Below the pieces are notes generated by a model, which was not told where the DNA came from, did not search any database, and saw nothing but the letters and a program-made list of their open reading frames with translations. From Rhizophagus clarus (Eukaryota; Glomeromycota; Glomeromycetes; Glomerales; Glomeraceae), in NCBI GenBank assembly GCA_015698045.1, contig BLAL01000242.1, positions 749,001-813,000 on the forward strand: a DNA stretch of 64,000 nt, read 5' to 3'. This document shows positions 23,046-33,995 of the stretch, in pieces (position 1 is the first letter of the stretch; every line of letters starts with the position of its first letter). The position numbers and the translations under genes were made by a program.

Positions 23046-23827
23046 TTGCGCAACTTTTCGCACTATAAAATTTCCTGATGAACTTCTGAAAAAAAAATAC
23101 CAAAATGCTTCATTTAGTGTCAATATTTTTTTTTAATTTTAGGTTAAACGGGTAAATTGAATCAAACCTAATGGATCTGAATTGACCAAACAGTTTTTTT
23201 TTAGTATTCTAAAGCTCACTAATTATACGCAAATTTCCCTAGTTACATTTTAAAAAAAACAATTTGTTTAATCATAACATTTAAAAAAACGATGTTTTTA
23301 TTTATTACATCTAAAAAACAATCTTTTTAATTGACTTTTTTATCATTTATAGCTTAAAAAAATCATTCTTTTATCATTTATAACTTAAAAAAATCATTTT
23401 TTTATCGTTTATAACTAATAAAAAATGATTTTTTAAATTGATTTAAATTTTTTTAAATCACTTTACATAAAGAAAAAACAGATTTTAATCGCTTAAAAAA
23501 AAATGATTTTTTTAAAATCATTTTTACTTAAAATAGTTTTTTAGAATGTTTAATAAAAAGATCGCAAAAATCATTATTTTTATTAATTAAACGATTGAAA
23601 AAATTTTTAAATAAAAAAAATATTCTTTTTTTTTTTTGGTCATTTTAATGAAAAAGTATTATTTTTAAAATTAATTTAATAAAAAAAAAGTCTTTTAATT
23701 ATTTAACAAAAAAGTACTATCTTGTAATGTTTTTTAAATTGTTTAATTATTTAATAAAATTTTTTTTTATAGTTTTCTTTATGTATGCGTGTTAAATATA
23801 ATAAATTTATGCAACAATGCTATTATA
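23046..23827. other. AT-rich noncoding
   Basis: Dominated by imperfect AAAAAATCATTTTT-type palindromic words (23330-23600), similar in style to the array at 12.4-13.0 kb. No gene. Confidence 0.5.
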
Positions 23828-24269
23828 CCCTATAAAAAAACTGGATACGTTTTTAATAAGATTTTTATACGATTTTTTTCTTTAGAAATAATGTATCACA
23901 ATAGACCATTGAAAAGATACGGAAAATTGCACAATTCTGTATCACTATAAATATGGTTTGGATACGGAATTTTCATGGAATGCATACGGAATTTACGTGA
24001 TTTAATCACTGTTTTACCATGAAATTTATATTATTGCTTATTAAATTTACTGTTTATATTACAATTTATTACAATTTATTACTAGACTTTATTTATATAA
24101 ATTTATTTTTATTTATTAAATCAAAAAATAAAAAAATAAAATAAAACACAAATATATTATAAATAGTTTATTCCTATCAAACCAACTGAACTATTGCAAA
24201 CCAAAACAAAAAGAAACATTAATACTATTTCTACTGATGTTTCGTTAAGAAATTTGATTTTTTTTAAGA

Positions 24270-24935
24270 AATCAAAAGTCTTCAGGAGCACTTAGTCCAA
24301 AGAAATAACCTATTCCTTTAAAATAAATGAAAAAAGACACTAGTACGTTTCTTTAACTCAATTAGACCAATGCTTCCCTATTGTGCCTATAATTCTGGAT
24401 TCGTCCAAGTCATCAGGAGTCAGACAATCTAAAAGCAAAAAAAAAAAAGAAATATAAGCTCCGCCTATATAGTACCTGCAATCATCCAAGTCTCCAAACA
24501 TCCGGTTCCTACCTGACTTACAAAAAAAAGTACTTCAAAATTGACCCGCAATAAGAAAAAAGGAAACAAGCAGCCAAAAAAAAAAATCTGATCTACAAAA
24601 TAAAGAATAAAAATAAATAAAAAAGAAAGGATAGTGAGGTGGAAGTAAAAAAGTAAAATAAAAATTTTTTTTTTTTTTTGAAAAAGGAATAACGAAGTTA
24701 GGGAAGGACATAAAAAAAGATTTTTAAGGGGATGACAAAGTTAGAAAAATAATGCAGAAGGTAACTTACATAACCCGGCTTATAGGAACCTCTCTTTTTA
24801 AATTAGAGATTCAGGAAATACCTGCACTAAATAAGGCTTTTTATTCCCAGTCCTGACAAACTTTGTGTCAGTAGTCGCAGTTAGTCCATCTTTAATCTTT
24901 AACCTATGCTGCCAGAAGAGAACATCCAGAAATAA
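24270..24935 (-). other. Chain of possible micro-exons on the minus strand
   Basis: Several short open stretches are bounded by splice-like signals. Examples on the minus strand are a piece ending GGATGATTGCAG before GTACT (about 24476-24520), a piece beginning ATTGTCTGACTCCTGATGAC after a TTTTAG-type acceptor (about 24430), and CATAGGTTAAAGATTAAAGA...TTAGTGCAG before GTATTT (about 24823-24910). A similar chain lies at 58100-58585. I cannot join them into one proven frame. It may be a noncoding spliced repeat or a relic. Confidence 0.25.
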
Positions 24936-25399
24936 ATAATTCAGTAAAAAAAGGAGCAAAAATAATTTTTTTTTAAAAAAAGAAGAGAGGGTAATGAATG
25001 GGAATAAAAGAATAAAACCAAAAAAAAATTTTTTTTTTTTTTTAAAGAGGGCAATGAAGTTAGAAAAATAAAGGAAAAGAAGTTTTTAAAAGAAGAGTAG
25101 CAAGTAAGAATAAAAAAGAGGGGCAATAAATAAAAGAAAAAAAGAGTTTTTTTTTTTTAAAAAAAAAAAAAATAGCAAAATAAAAAATCAGGGAGAGAAA
25201 GACAGTAAGACAGGGTGGAAGATCAAAGCTGGGTTTATATAAACAAAAAACGTATCATAACAAAATCACGTGACCATGTGTTATGACTTATGATGATAAA
25301 ATCAATAAAATTATTATTTAAAAAAAAGAAAAAAAAAAACTCTCTCCTCTTTCCTAAAAATTTATTAAAAAACTGCAGTATAAATTTTAAATAAATACT

Positions 25400-27702
25400 A
25401 TGGAAAGTAAAAATACATTTTCGTTGTTGGCTCCTATCGATGATGAACCAGAAGAAATTATGCCTACAGATAGTTTAGCGCATGACATAACAAGTGAAGC
25501 AAGAGAACTTTTTTTTCAAAATTTTTTCAGTATTATGAGTCGTTCTATTGAAGAACTTCCCAAGGGCTTTTTCCAACTCCCACCGGATGACCAAACCAAC
25601 TTTTTAATACAACAGTTTGGACAACATACCCACCCCTCATGTTATGATACTTATGCAAAACACACACTAGCTCCTGCTGCTTTCATGTCTTTTCTTTTCA
25701 ACCTTAGTGAACAAGTAGCCATAATGTTATTCGCACCTGCTGCGGCGTTTCTTGAAAAGAGCCTGGAAGCCCTTCCTGATGGTTCTACCACTACGGCTGA
25801 AGAAGTTGCACAAGATAACATGGAGATAATAGCAGATACCAATCAACAATCTTCTAGGATAATACCAGAGGATACACCCGCACCTATACCTGATCATGCT
25901 AGTTCCTTGACGCTGACTTTCAAATCTGGTAAAGATAAGTCAGGGGCTAAAAAATCGAATGATCAGTACAAAAAAGGCAAGGATACTCCCAAGGTAGACC
26001 GAAAGTCAAGTGACAAAAATTCCAAGAAGATTACTAAAATGATTGTCATGAAGGATCTACCTGACAATCTCAAAAATAATATTAGAAATGTTATGCTTTA
26101 TGACGTCCCAGTAGAATGGTCCCCAGAAACTATCCTCACACACCTCACTACCTGGGGACAAGTCGCATTAATGTCTATCAAATCACAATGGAAGTATTGT
26201 ACTGTCTGTTTAAAGATAGCTTTCAATGATTTCACTCTTCAAACGTTCGATTAGGGCTCCGATCGGTTCGGTTCGGTTCGGTTTTTGCAAAAACCGATAC
26301 CGAACCGAATTAATCGGTATCGGTATTAATGATTACCGAAACCGATCGGTAATTACTGAAAACCGAACCGATTTACCGAATGAGTTTAGTAAAAAAACGT
26401 TTCGCAACGTTTAGCAAAAAAAAAGTTGCAAAACGATTTTTTCTTATCAAATCATCCATAAAAAAACGTTTTGCAACGTTTTTTATTAAAGTGACAAAAA
26501 AAAACGTTGCGAGACGTTTTTTTTATATTAAATCGTTTTATAAAAACGTTTCGCAACGTTTTTAAATAAAAAGGAAAATAACGTTGCGAAACGTTGTTTT
26601 CTATATTAAATTTCCGATGTAAAAAACGTTTCGCAACGTTTTTTACAAGTTTCGCAAAAATAACGTTGCGAAACGTTATTTTTTTTATATCAAACGTTTA
26701 TGTAAAAAACATTTCGCAACGTTTTTTACAATGTTCGCAAAAATAACGTTGCGAATCGTTATTTTTCATAATAAATTGTTTATGTAAAAAACGTTTCGCA
26801 ACGTTTTTTACAAGTTCCGCAAAAATAACGTTGCGAAACGTTATTTTTTTTATCAAATCGTTTATGTAAAAAACGTTTCGCAACATTTTTTACAAGTTTC
26901 GCAAAAATAATGTTGCGAAACGTTATTTTTTATCAAATCGTTTATGTAAAAAACGTTTCGCAACATTTTTTACAAGTTCCGCAAAAATAACGTTGCGAAA
27001 CGTTATTTTTTATATCAAATGTTTATGTAAAAAACGTTTCGCAACGTTTTTTTTTAACTACATTATTTACGTTTTTCTTATAAAAAAAAACGTTTTTATT
27101 ATCGGTAAATCGGTTCGGTAAATCGCAAAACCGATACCGAAACCGAAAGTTTCAGTTCGATAAATCATAAAACCGAAACCGCTCCGATACCGAAACCGGT
27201 CAGTACGGTTCGGTAATTACCGAAACCGATCGGAGCCCTACGTTTGATAGAGGTAAATGGTGTCATTAACTACACAACCTTAAAGTACGCTGATTCTCTG
27301 GGCGGTAGACACTTAAGCAAAGACATAATCGGTCAACGTTCACTGCAAAAGTAGAAGGATTACCAGTATCTGTTACCACAGATCCTATACTTACCCAGGA
27401 TTACGATAAACGAGATTCTTTTTTTAAGGATCAAGGCCTTAAGGCCTATAAATTCCTCAAGCAAGGTACTGATCACGTGACAATGTTGGGATACTTCGAA
27501 AATTATGAGGATTTAAAGACGGCATTAGAATCCCCTTTGTCTATGAAAGAACTGAGTTCAAATGTTATCGTACAAGCAGTCATCCTTTCAAGAAGAATTC
27601 TGGAAAGAATTTGGCAAGGTCATCTCAAAAACGCTCCAAAAAGGACAGTAGAGCACAAGGTTCCAACCAGTCTTCGACAAATTCAGGTTCATCACGTTTA
27701 GT
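25400..27702 (+). pseudogene. ORF1-like (gag-like) retroelement protein, split by a MITE and decayed
   Basis: Starts MESKNTFSLLAP and reads open for 284 codons to 26254. The N-terminal half is acidic and alpha-helical (DSLAHDITSEARELFFQNFF, FGQHTHPSCYDTYAKHTLAP). A lysine-rich linker follows, then an RRM-like segment (NVMLYDVPVEWSPETILTHL, WGQVALMSIKSQWKYC). The frame is broken at 26252 by a 989-bp MITE. Beyond it, the same protein continues in pieces (LHNLKVR-stop-FSGR, TFTAKVEGLPV, KRDSFFKDQGLKAYKFLKQG) with several stops at tryptophan positions. A 5' leader with CTCTCTCCTCTTTCC is shared with the second copy at 51070. The protein is probably the first ORF of a LINE-like element; no reverse transcriptase follows here. 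Confidence 0.7.
26252..27240. mobile_element. 989-bp hAT-like MITE inserted in the ORF1-like gene
   Basis: Ends TAGGGCTCCGATCGG and CCGATCGGAGCCCTA are perfect 15-bp inverted repeats. They are flanked by 8-bp duplications CGTTCGAT (26244-26251) and CGTTTGAT (27241-27248), which differ by one C/T change. Eight-base duplications and TAGGG ends fit hAT elements. Subterminal parts are built from GGTTCGG / ACCGAAACCGAT words. The core holds about eight copies of AACGTTTCGCAACGTT palindromes spaced 40-50 bp apart. No transposase. Confidence 0.88.
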
Positions 27703-28167
27703 GAAGCGTAATATACAGTCCAAGAACAAGAATAAGAAGACCAACAATTCAAGCCTGGATAAAGTAAAGATCCTTAAGCTTGTTTTGTCACTTTTAAGTT
27801 AGATGTGATTAGTTGTTTATTTTTAGTTTTATGTTCGTTTTCTTTGTTAGGTGTTGTGTTTGATGTTATGACCCCTATTTTTTCTTTTTCTCTTATGTCC
27901 TGTAATTTTATTTTTCCTCACTTAAAGCTAGAATAGTGCTACTAACATTTTTGCTTTTTCAGGTTTCCTGGCAGAGTGAGAGTGACTGTGTACCACCTTT
28001 TCTGGTATAGTGATTACGCCCTCATATAGAGGTCACGTTGCTATCACTGGGATCCCCCTGTCATGGTGACAGTTTATTTCAGAATTTTTATATACTTCTA
28101 TCTATATAATTATTGAGTATTTCTGTAATATGTGGTATCCTCCTGTAAAAATAAAAATAAAAATAAA
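27703..28167 (+). other. 3' untranslated region and A-rich tail of the ORF1-like element
   Basis: Noncoding sequence with TGACAGTTTATTTCAG and GTGGTATCCTCCTG, ending in a tail of AAAAATAAAAATAAAAATAA at 28147-28167. A repetitive A-rich tail is typical of LINE-type retrotransposition. Confidence 0.55.
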
Positions 28168-28632
28168 TTATTTAAAAAAAACAAGTTCAAAAATTCCGTA
28201 TACGTTCTGTATATATTAATTTTTTCGCATACATTCCATATGCACCAATTTTTTAAAAAACATTCAAAAATGAATTACGTATTAAATATACAGAATTATT
28301 ATACGGAATTGGTAAAAATGTATATTAAACATTTATAAAATGTATCCTTTCCGTATACAGATTTCTTATAGGGATACATTATCCTTATTATTATCTCCCT
28401 AATAGCCATTTAATGATGATATAATGGAATAATTTTTTTTCATATTGCCGTAACTATTCAATTTTCATGTTAATATTAACAAAAAAAAAATAAAACAAAA
28501 TAAAATATAATAAAATTAATGGAATTGCAAAAAGAAAAATTTTTTTTTGTCTCATTACAATGTTAAATATTGTAATTATAATAAGAAGTTAAAGTTTCTC
28601 TTTTAGTTTTATTTTGCTTTATTCTACTCTAT

Positions 28633-28912
28633 TATATTTTATTTTATCTTATAACGGGAGTGAAGTGATATAATCAAATAACCCAGTTAATCGGTAATCC
28701 GCTATATATATGGATTATTTTCCATAAATGGAAATCAAAATGTGATCAACATAAAAAGCAACAAGTTACTTGTTACCTCGTCATGTCGATCAATACAACA
28801 AGTTAGTTGTTGTAAATCAACAAGTAACTTATTAATTTACAACAACTTACTTGTTGATTTACAACAACTAACTTGTTGTTTTTACAACAACCTTTTGACT
28901 TCTATGGTACGC
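28633..28912 (-). repeat. Most complete copy of the ACAAGTTAGTTGTTG MITE family
   Basis: 28633-28802 is the inverse of 11968-12143, and 28803-28912 is the inverse of 4526-4620. The three fragments thus define one family of about 280 bp or more. The right end is CCTTTTGACTTCTATGGTAC followed by GCCATAG. The middle has nested inverted copies of TTGTAAATCAACAAGTTA-like units. No coding content. Confidence 0.7.
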
Positions 28913-30560
28913 CATAGTGATCCGCGATTCTGCAAATCTGTGATCACTTTCAAGGCACATTTCTTGAAAAGAAATAATAGAAAGAAACGTTATTATACGT
29001 TTCTTCAAGTAAATTTCAGAAAAAAAAGTACGTATATCTGCTCTTTTAAGCTTAATGAACGCGAAACTTACAAAAAAAAGAAAAGAAACGTCAGTATACA
29101 TTTCTTCAAAGTGAATTTTGAGAAAAAAATAAAAACAGTATACATACCCACTCCTGGAAATCCAAGCTGGTCAAACACCGAAAAAACTGATTCCTTTAAA
29201 CTTCAGAGTATAGTTATCACTGAAAATTTTTATTTGTAAAATGCTACCAATTTCTTTATTAAATTAAAATTAATAAAATTTAACAGCTTTTCAAACAACT
29301 TTTTAAGAAATTTATTTTTTTATGGTTTCTCCAAACGAATTTATTATTATTATATTTTTCAAAAAATTTTTTTTTACAGATTTTTAAATTGTTAAATGTT
29401 TTTTTTATCTCTCTCTTTATTGGAGATTTATCAGGGATCCTGGATCTGATCCATGTTTTATTCCGAATTTGATCTAGGGTTTAAAACAATGTGATGCTTC
29501 ATATTTTTCAATTTTTCTAAAAAGCAATTTTTTTGGTTATGCAGTACAGCATCATTACTTATAAAAGCATGAGGTATCAAGCATATAGTATCAAACGTCG
29601 TGTTTTTAGATTAAACATCCATATTCGTCTTTTACTGTAAATAATAACAGAAAATAGATTTTTTTCCGTGAAAAGATTTATATTTCCAAAAATTTCTTGT
29701 TATTGATTAATTAATCTATGCGAGCATTTTTCTGCTGTACGAACTTCGTTCCTGATTTCTCCAGTGAACGTGGACTTTGTTCCTGTATAATTTTTCTCAC
29801 TTCGTTTAAAAAAAAACACAGAATAATTTTAGTATTCGTGCTTCTAGTCTTCAAAAGGCTATTTTTTGAAAGTTGAAATCAATTAAAAGTCTGTAATTGT
29901 ATTTTCTACGTAGTCAATCCTGGAAGTGCTTAATAAGAAGATGTACACAAAAAAGATCTGAATGACCATTTCATGGGTTGATTTTCTGGTGTTACGCACC
30001 CCTCGAAGAGGTGAGGAACGAAGAGAAATTATGAAGGGGCTCAACTACATTTTTCTAATTTTTAACTCCTCATACACAAAATCTATTGTAATAGTTACAG
30101 TAAATAATAAGACATCAAAATAATCCCAATTTACTGATGTATAATTTTCTTCACTTTTAGATACACTAGAGACGATTATTAATCTCAATTTTTAATTGTT
30201 ATATTCTATTATTTGACATTTTATTAATTTCTATTATATTTTCTATGGCAGTAATGTCATTAATTTTCAATTTTTTTACTTTGGGTTGAATTGGTAAACT
30301 TAGCTTCAATTGATACCATTCCTCTGGACCGGTTAAGACGGTTAACCGGTTAAGAGATCTGTTAACCAGTTAAAATCATTTTTACAGCTGATTTCATAAT
30401 GTACGGGACACGTGACAAATTTTCATGCCGAGATCTTTGCTGGTTGTCGGTTGTCGGCAAATTGATAAGCACGTGATAGCTGATCATTATACTGAGAGTA
30501 CGCGTCTTCTTTTTACGCTAGCTAGCCTAAGTAAAGCTTAAAAATATATCATAAATCATA
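28913..30560. other. Noncoding region
   Basis: A lysine-rich open frame at 28742-29239 starts inside the MITE and is low complexity, so it is not called. Short G/C-richer words occur at 29740-29790 (GAACTTCGTTCCTGA, GGACTTTGTTCCTG) and 30330-30360 (GGTTAAGACGGTTAACCGG). No gene or RNA was recognised. Confidence 0.45.
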
Positions 30561-30922
30561 ATGCCCACTTTAAAATTAAATACCCATCTTCGTTGGTTAA
30601 TAGTTGAAAGGACCTTGGAAGGCTTACCATGTAGAACAATAGCAAATCAATTCCAAATTAGTAAATCTTCCGTTTCTAGAATATTTTTACGTTTCAAAAA
30701 GTATGATTGTGTTGTTTGTTGAAGATTTGTTGTCATTAGAACCAGAACGATCAAGAATTCTTAAAGTTGATGATACAAAATACTTACAAAGCCTTTTGAA
30801 AGAAAAGGTAGATTTGTATTTGTGAGAACTACAATCTGAAATGGAGTTATGGTTAGGCCATCAAATTTGTTACTGTACAATATGAAGAGCCATACATCGT
30901 CTTTGTTATACACATAAACAGG
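30561..30922 (+). pseudogene. Tc1/IS630-type transposase N-terminal relic
   Basis: Starts MPTLKLNTHLRWLIVERTLE with a helix-turn-helix (LPCRTIANQFQISKSSVSRI). It shifts frame near 30700 and continues as LLSLEPERSRILKVDDTKYL, LKEKVDLYL-stop-ELQSEMELWL, CYCTI-stop-RAIHRLCYTHKQ. Both stops are TGA where related transposases have tryptophan. The DDE catalytic half is not seen downstream, so only the DNA-binding end remains. Confidence 0.75.
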
Positions 30923-31139
30923 TAAAATTTTTACATGATATTGCTATTAACAAACAATGTTTTTTGTTTTCAGGTTATTGTATTTGTAATCTTCCATATA
31001 CTTATAGGAACTTCTTTACCAACTTTAGCGATTATTAATTTTAACAGAATTTGTTTGATATCATGAATCAACATCCAGATCCAGTAAAAGTTGTTAGATC
31101 TTTATTAATAATAAAATTTAAGATAGACTAAATTACCTC

Positions 31140-31965
31140 AACGATGTCTAATTCTACTTTACTCGCTAAATAATATATTGTGCCATTTCTATGTGTTCAA
31201 TGGATTTGTTTAAGCATTTAGATATCAATTTGATAACTTCAGGAAAAAGTTCATAGTCATCTGATGTAATTCCTATATGATTTTGGTAAGGTATGGTATT
31301 CAAAAAAAAAAAAAATGATTGTATTGTACATCGTTTCCAAGCCGTGCATCAAGGTGATAAGATCACTAGCAATGTCACATATGCTGATAGTACATTTGAT
31401 AATATTAATGTAATCTCAACACGAAAATTGGATTGTATTCCTGCAGTAAACATTTTCGATGTGAATGCATGGCCTCATGCTTTTTTTATAGAGGGTAATC
31501 GAACTTTTACACTTGGATATTTTTCAATAAATTTTTCAATGTTCCGACCATCTCTCGTTAAATAATACTTCACATAAACTATTACGATATAAATAAAAGT
31601 CACGAACAAAACCTTCATATTGATCAGAAAGTTTGGATTTGGTATGTGATAAATACAGTGGATCGGGTAAGTTATTTCGTATACTTGGCCAATTGCTGCT
31701 GCGATTGAATCTGCATCAGCAACAAACACTAATGGTTTAGTTCTTGTTGTTTTCTCATCCATTTATAAGACTCAATAATTTCATCAGGCACAAGAGCCTA
31801 TGCGACAAAACGTAATCTAGTATTACTACAACAGCAAGAGAAATTGAAAGCAACATCTGAACGATTGGCTTTTAGCAGTATTGTCATTTAAATAACATCA
31901 TGAACATTAATCAAAAAGCAATCTGAGTTGGTGACATCCAAAAAAGCCAAATAGTCAGTTTTCGA
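31140..31965 (-). pseudogene. MULE (Mutator-like) transposase relic
   Basis: Minus-strand pieces in order: DVAFNFSCCCSNTRLRFVA, ALVPDEIIESYKWM, KPLVFVADADSIAAAIGQVY, PIHCIYHI, IEKYPSVKVRLPSIKKA-stop-GHAFTSKMFTAGIQS. This follows the central MULE transposase pattern (FVTDAD..., CxxH, then the AWA..F region). The stop is TGA at a tryptophan position. The rest of the region is too decayed to align by eye. A MITE (32309-32963) lies upstream and the N-terminus may be beyond it (minus-strand words such as EDVDTIMEAYGKSMDLRPS near 33060-33140). Confidence 0.75.
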
Positions 31966-32308
31966 ATTTGAAATCCAACAAACCATCCAGGATTAATGAG
32001 ATGCATCATTTGTTACGTTTGTTTTGACTTTTTAAAAATTTTTGTATTTTGTTGGCAAGATCACACACAATCAAGATATGGATAGAGTTGGAAACTTTGC
32101 TCTTAGTAATTTCCGTTGAGCAGTAATCAATAAATTTCTATTTTGAGTGAAGAAATAGATTTCTTTGGGAATGCACCGATATTTTGATGAATACTATTCA
32201 TTATCAGGAAATGATGCATGGCTATGTAAATCTTTAAAAGTTGCAAGAACAATATATTTAATTTTTAGGGCAACTAAAATTTGCATTCCATGCACATAGT
32301 TGGTACTG

Positions 32309-32963
32309 TGGGTTGGACTGTCCAGTCCGGTCCGGTCCCAAAAAGACCGGTCTTTCAGCCAGGACCGGTCTGGGCCGGGACCGGACCGATTCATATTTAG
32401 GAAATTTGTTCTGCCACCTATAGTTTCATCAAGTTCAGTAGCATCTATCTTCTGAGTAGTCATTACCTTTTCTCATTGTGGCTTGCATTTTGTACATATA
32501 TTATGGTTGAAAGTTTGCGTATTTAAGTAAGAAATTATAAAATATTCAAACGATTTACTAGGATTTAAATAAAAAATCAGTGTGATAGTGTTAAGGAGCG
32601 AATAATTTAGGTTAGAAATTATGAATCAGGCTTTGGAATCGTAATAAAGTTACTATTGGTATAAAGAAACATTTAAAGTACGATTTACAGATCTCTAAAA
32701 CATGATTTAGGACTTTATTATAGCTTTATTATAAAAATTAATCATTTCGGAAATTTAAAAAATTTTGAAATATAAAAAAAAATTAAAAAATAAATTGAAC
32801 AATAATCTTAAATCTAAAATAGAAATAGATGAGCACAAAAATTTGGCTCATTTTTATTTGATATAAAAAATCATATAGGTTATATAGGTCAGTCCCGGTC
32901 CGGACCGGTCCCAGATCTTGGAGACCGTGAGGACCGGTCTTTGCTAGGACCGATCCAGTCCTA
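32309..32963. mobile_element. hAT-like MITE, second family, 655 bp
   Basis: Ends TGGGTTGGACTGTCCAG and CCGATCCAGTCCTA are imperfect inverted repeats of the same family as 62162-62956. Subterminal sequence is built from CCGGTCC / GGACCGG words, and AAGACCGGTCTTTCAGCCAG is identical in both copies. No 8-bp duplication is visible (TGGTACTG left, TTCAATGG right), so the ends have decayed or recombined. Confidence 0.75.
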
Positions 32964-33995
32964 TTCAATGGTTATTAACATCATTATGTTTTTTGATTGA
33001 TAAATCCACCTTATTCACACTCAAAACTACGGTGCTTAATACTGCTATTTTCATGTCATATGAGTCGTTTCTTGATGGTCGTAGATCCATGCTTTTACCA
33101 TAGGCTTCCATAATGGTATCAACATCTTCTTATTGTTTAAAAGTACCGACAGGCGAAGGTTTAAAATTTAATCTTTAAGGTAAAATAATATATCAGTTAT
33201 TGTTTTAACAGATTGATTGTTAATTACAAGATGAAGAAATTGGCACTCTAACCTTCGCTTTCCAAGTTCTGAGACGTTGTATTGTTCGGTTCAACCTCTT
33301 CTGTTAGAAATAGTGCCGCAAAATCAACTAACTAAATTATAAGAAACACAATATAACTTTATCTTTGTTGTCTGATATGATGTATTTTCTAGTTTTGTAA
33401 TAAGTCTTGAAATAAGAATATTGTACTTTCTTACAGAACACGAATAAAGAGTTTACATACCTCCACAAGATGTCATAAGAGGAATAGTTAGTTAGATTCT
33501 TTATACTGCAAGTAATACCTATTTCTTGTTATGAAGTAAAAGAACTTTAAGCGAGACGAGGAGTGAGAGTAAAATATCGGGATTTTGATTTTATGATGTA
33601 ACAAATTGTATTTGTTTATGTACTACATATCGCATATCACATGTTTCCGAGGTTGTTTTAGACTGGTTATCGTTTAAACCCGAATATCAGTAGTATAGGA
33701 CAGCTGTAGTTCTTGTAATTAAAATTGAAATTAATTCAGAATAAATTAATTCAAATTTTATAACCAAACGAGCTCATTCATGTATATTTGGTACAAATTT
33801 ATACAAAAATTATTATCTGGGAATAAGTTCTTTTTAATAATCAAGGTGAGATTGCAATCCCTCTCTAGAAAAATTACACTGGTATTCTATTTATACAATT
33901 ATTGAATAAATCATAAATATACAATTCTATGGACATATGATAAAAATCATATAACAAATAAATAAATCCACATATATAATTATTAAAAAGAAAAA
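32964..33995. other. Noncoding, possible MULE N-terminal relic
   Basis: Minus-strand words near 33060-33140 may be the N-terminus of the MULE relic. The rest is A/T rich. The last 100 bp before 33996 is the 3' flank of the P450 gene and resembles the flank of the second P450 (44.96-45.06 kb). Confidence 0.4.

Larger units (their letters stand above)
23828..28373. mobile_element. Short-TIR element, apparently enlarged by an inserted retroelement
   Basis: The left end CCCTATAAAAAAACTGGATA and, on the other strand, the right end CCCTATAAGAAATCTGTATA form inverted repeats of about 22 bp. Both subterminal regions (23828-24010 and 28190-28373) are rich in GGATACGGAA / TTCCGTATAC words. The ORF1-like gene and its tail lie between. 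I infer that a small non-autonomous DNA element was split by the retroelement; the insertion point on the left is not resolved. A possible 3-bp duplication ATA flanks the ends. Confidence 0.5.

Noticed and set aside
24941..25126. Minus-strand hydrophobic 61-codon frame
   Set aside because: It is an A-rich, purine-only stretch read backwards as Phe, Ser and Leu.
26380..26886. Short frames across the MITE core
   Set aside because: They are repeated palindromes read as KRFATF-like words.
28742..29239. 165-codon lysine-rich open frame
   Set aside because: It begins inside a MITE, has low-complexity composition and no domain.
31293..31565. Plus-strand 90-codon frame
   Set aside because: The opposite strand matches MULE transposase (HAFTSKMFTAGIQS), so this frame is a shadow.
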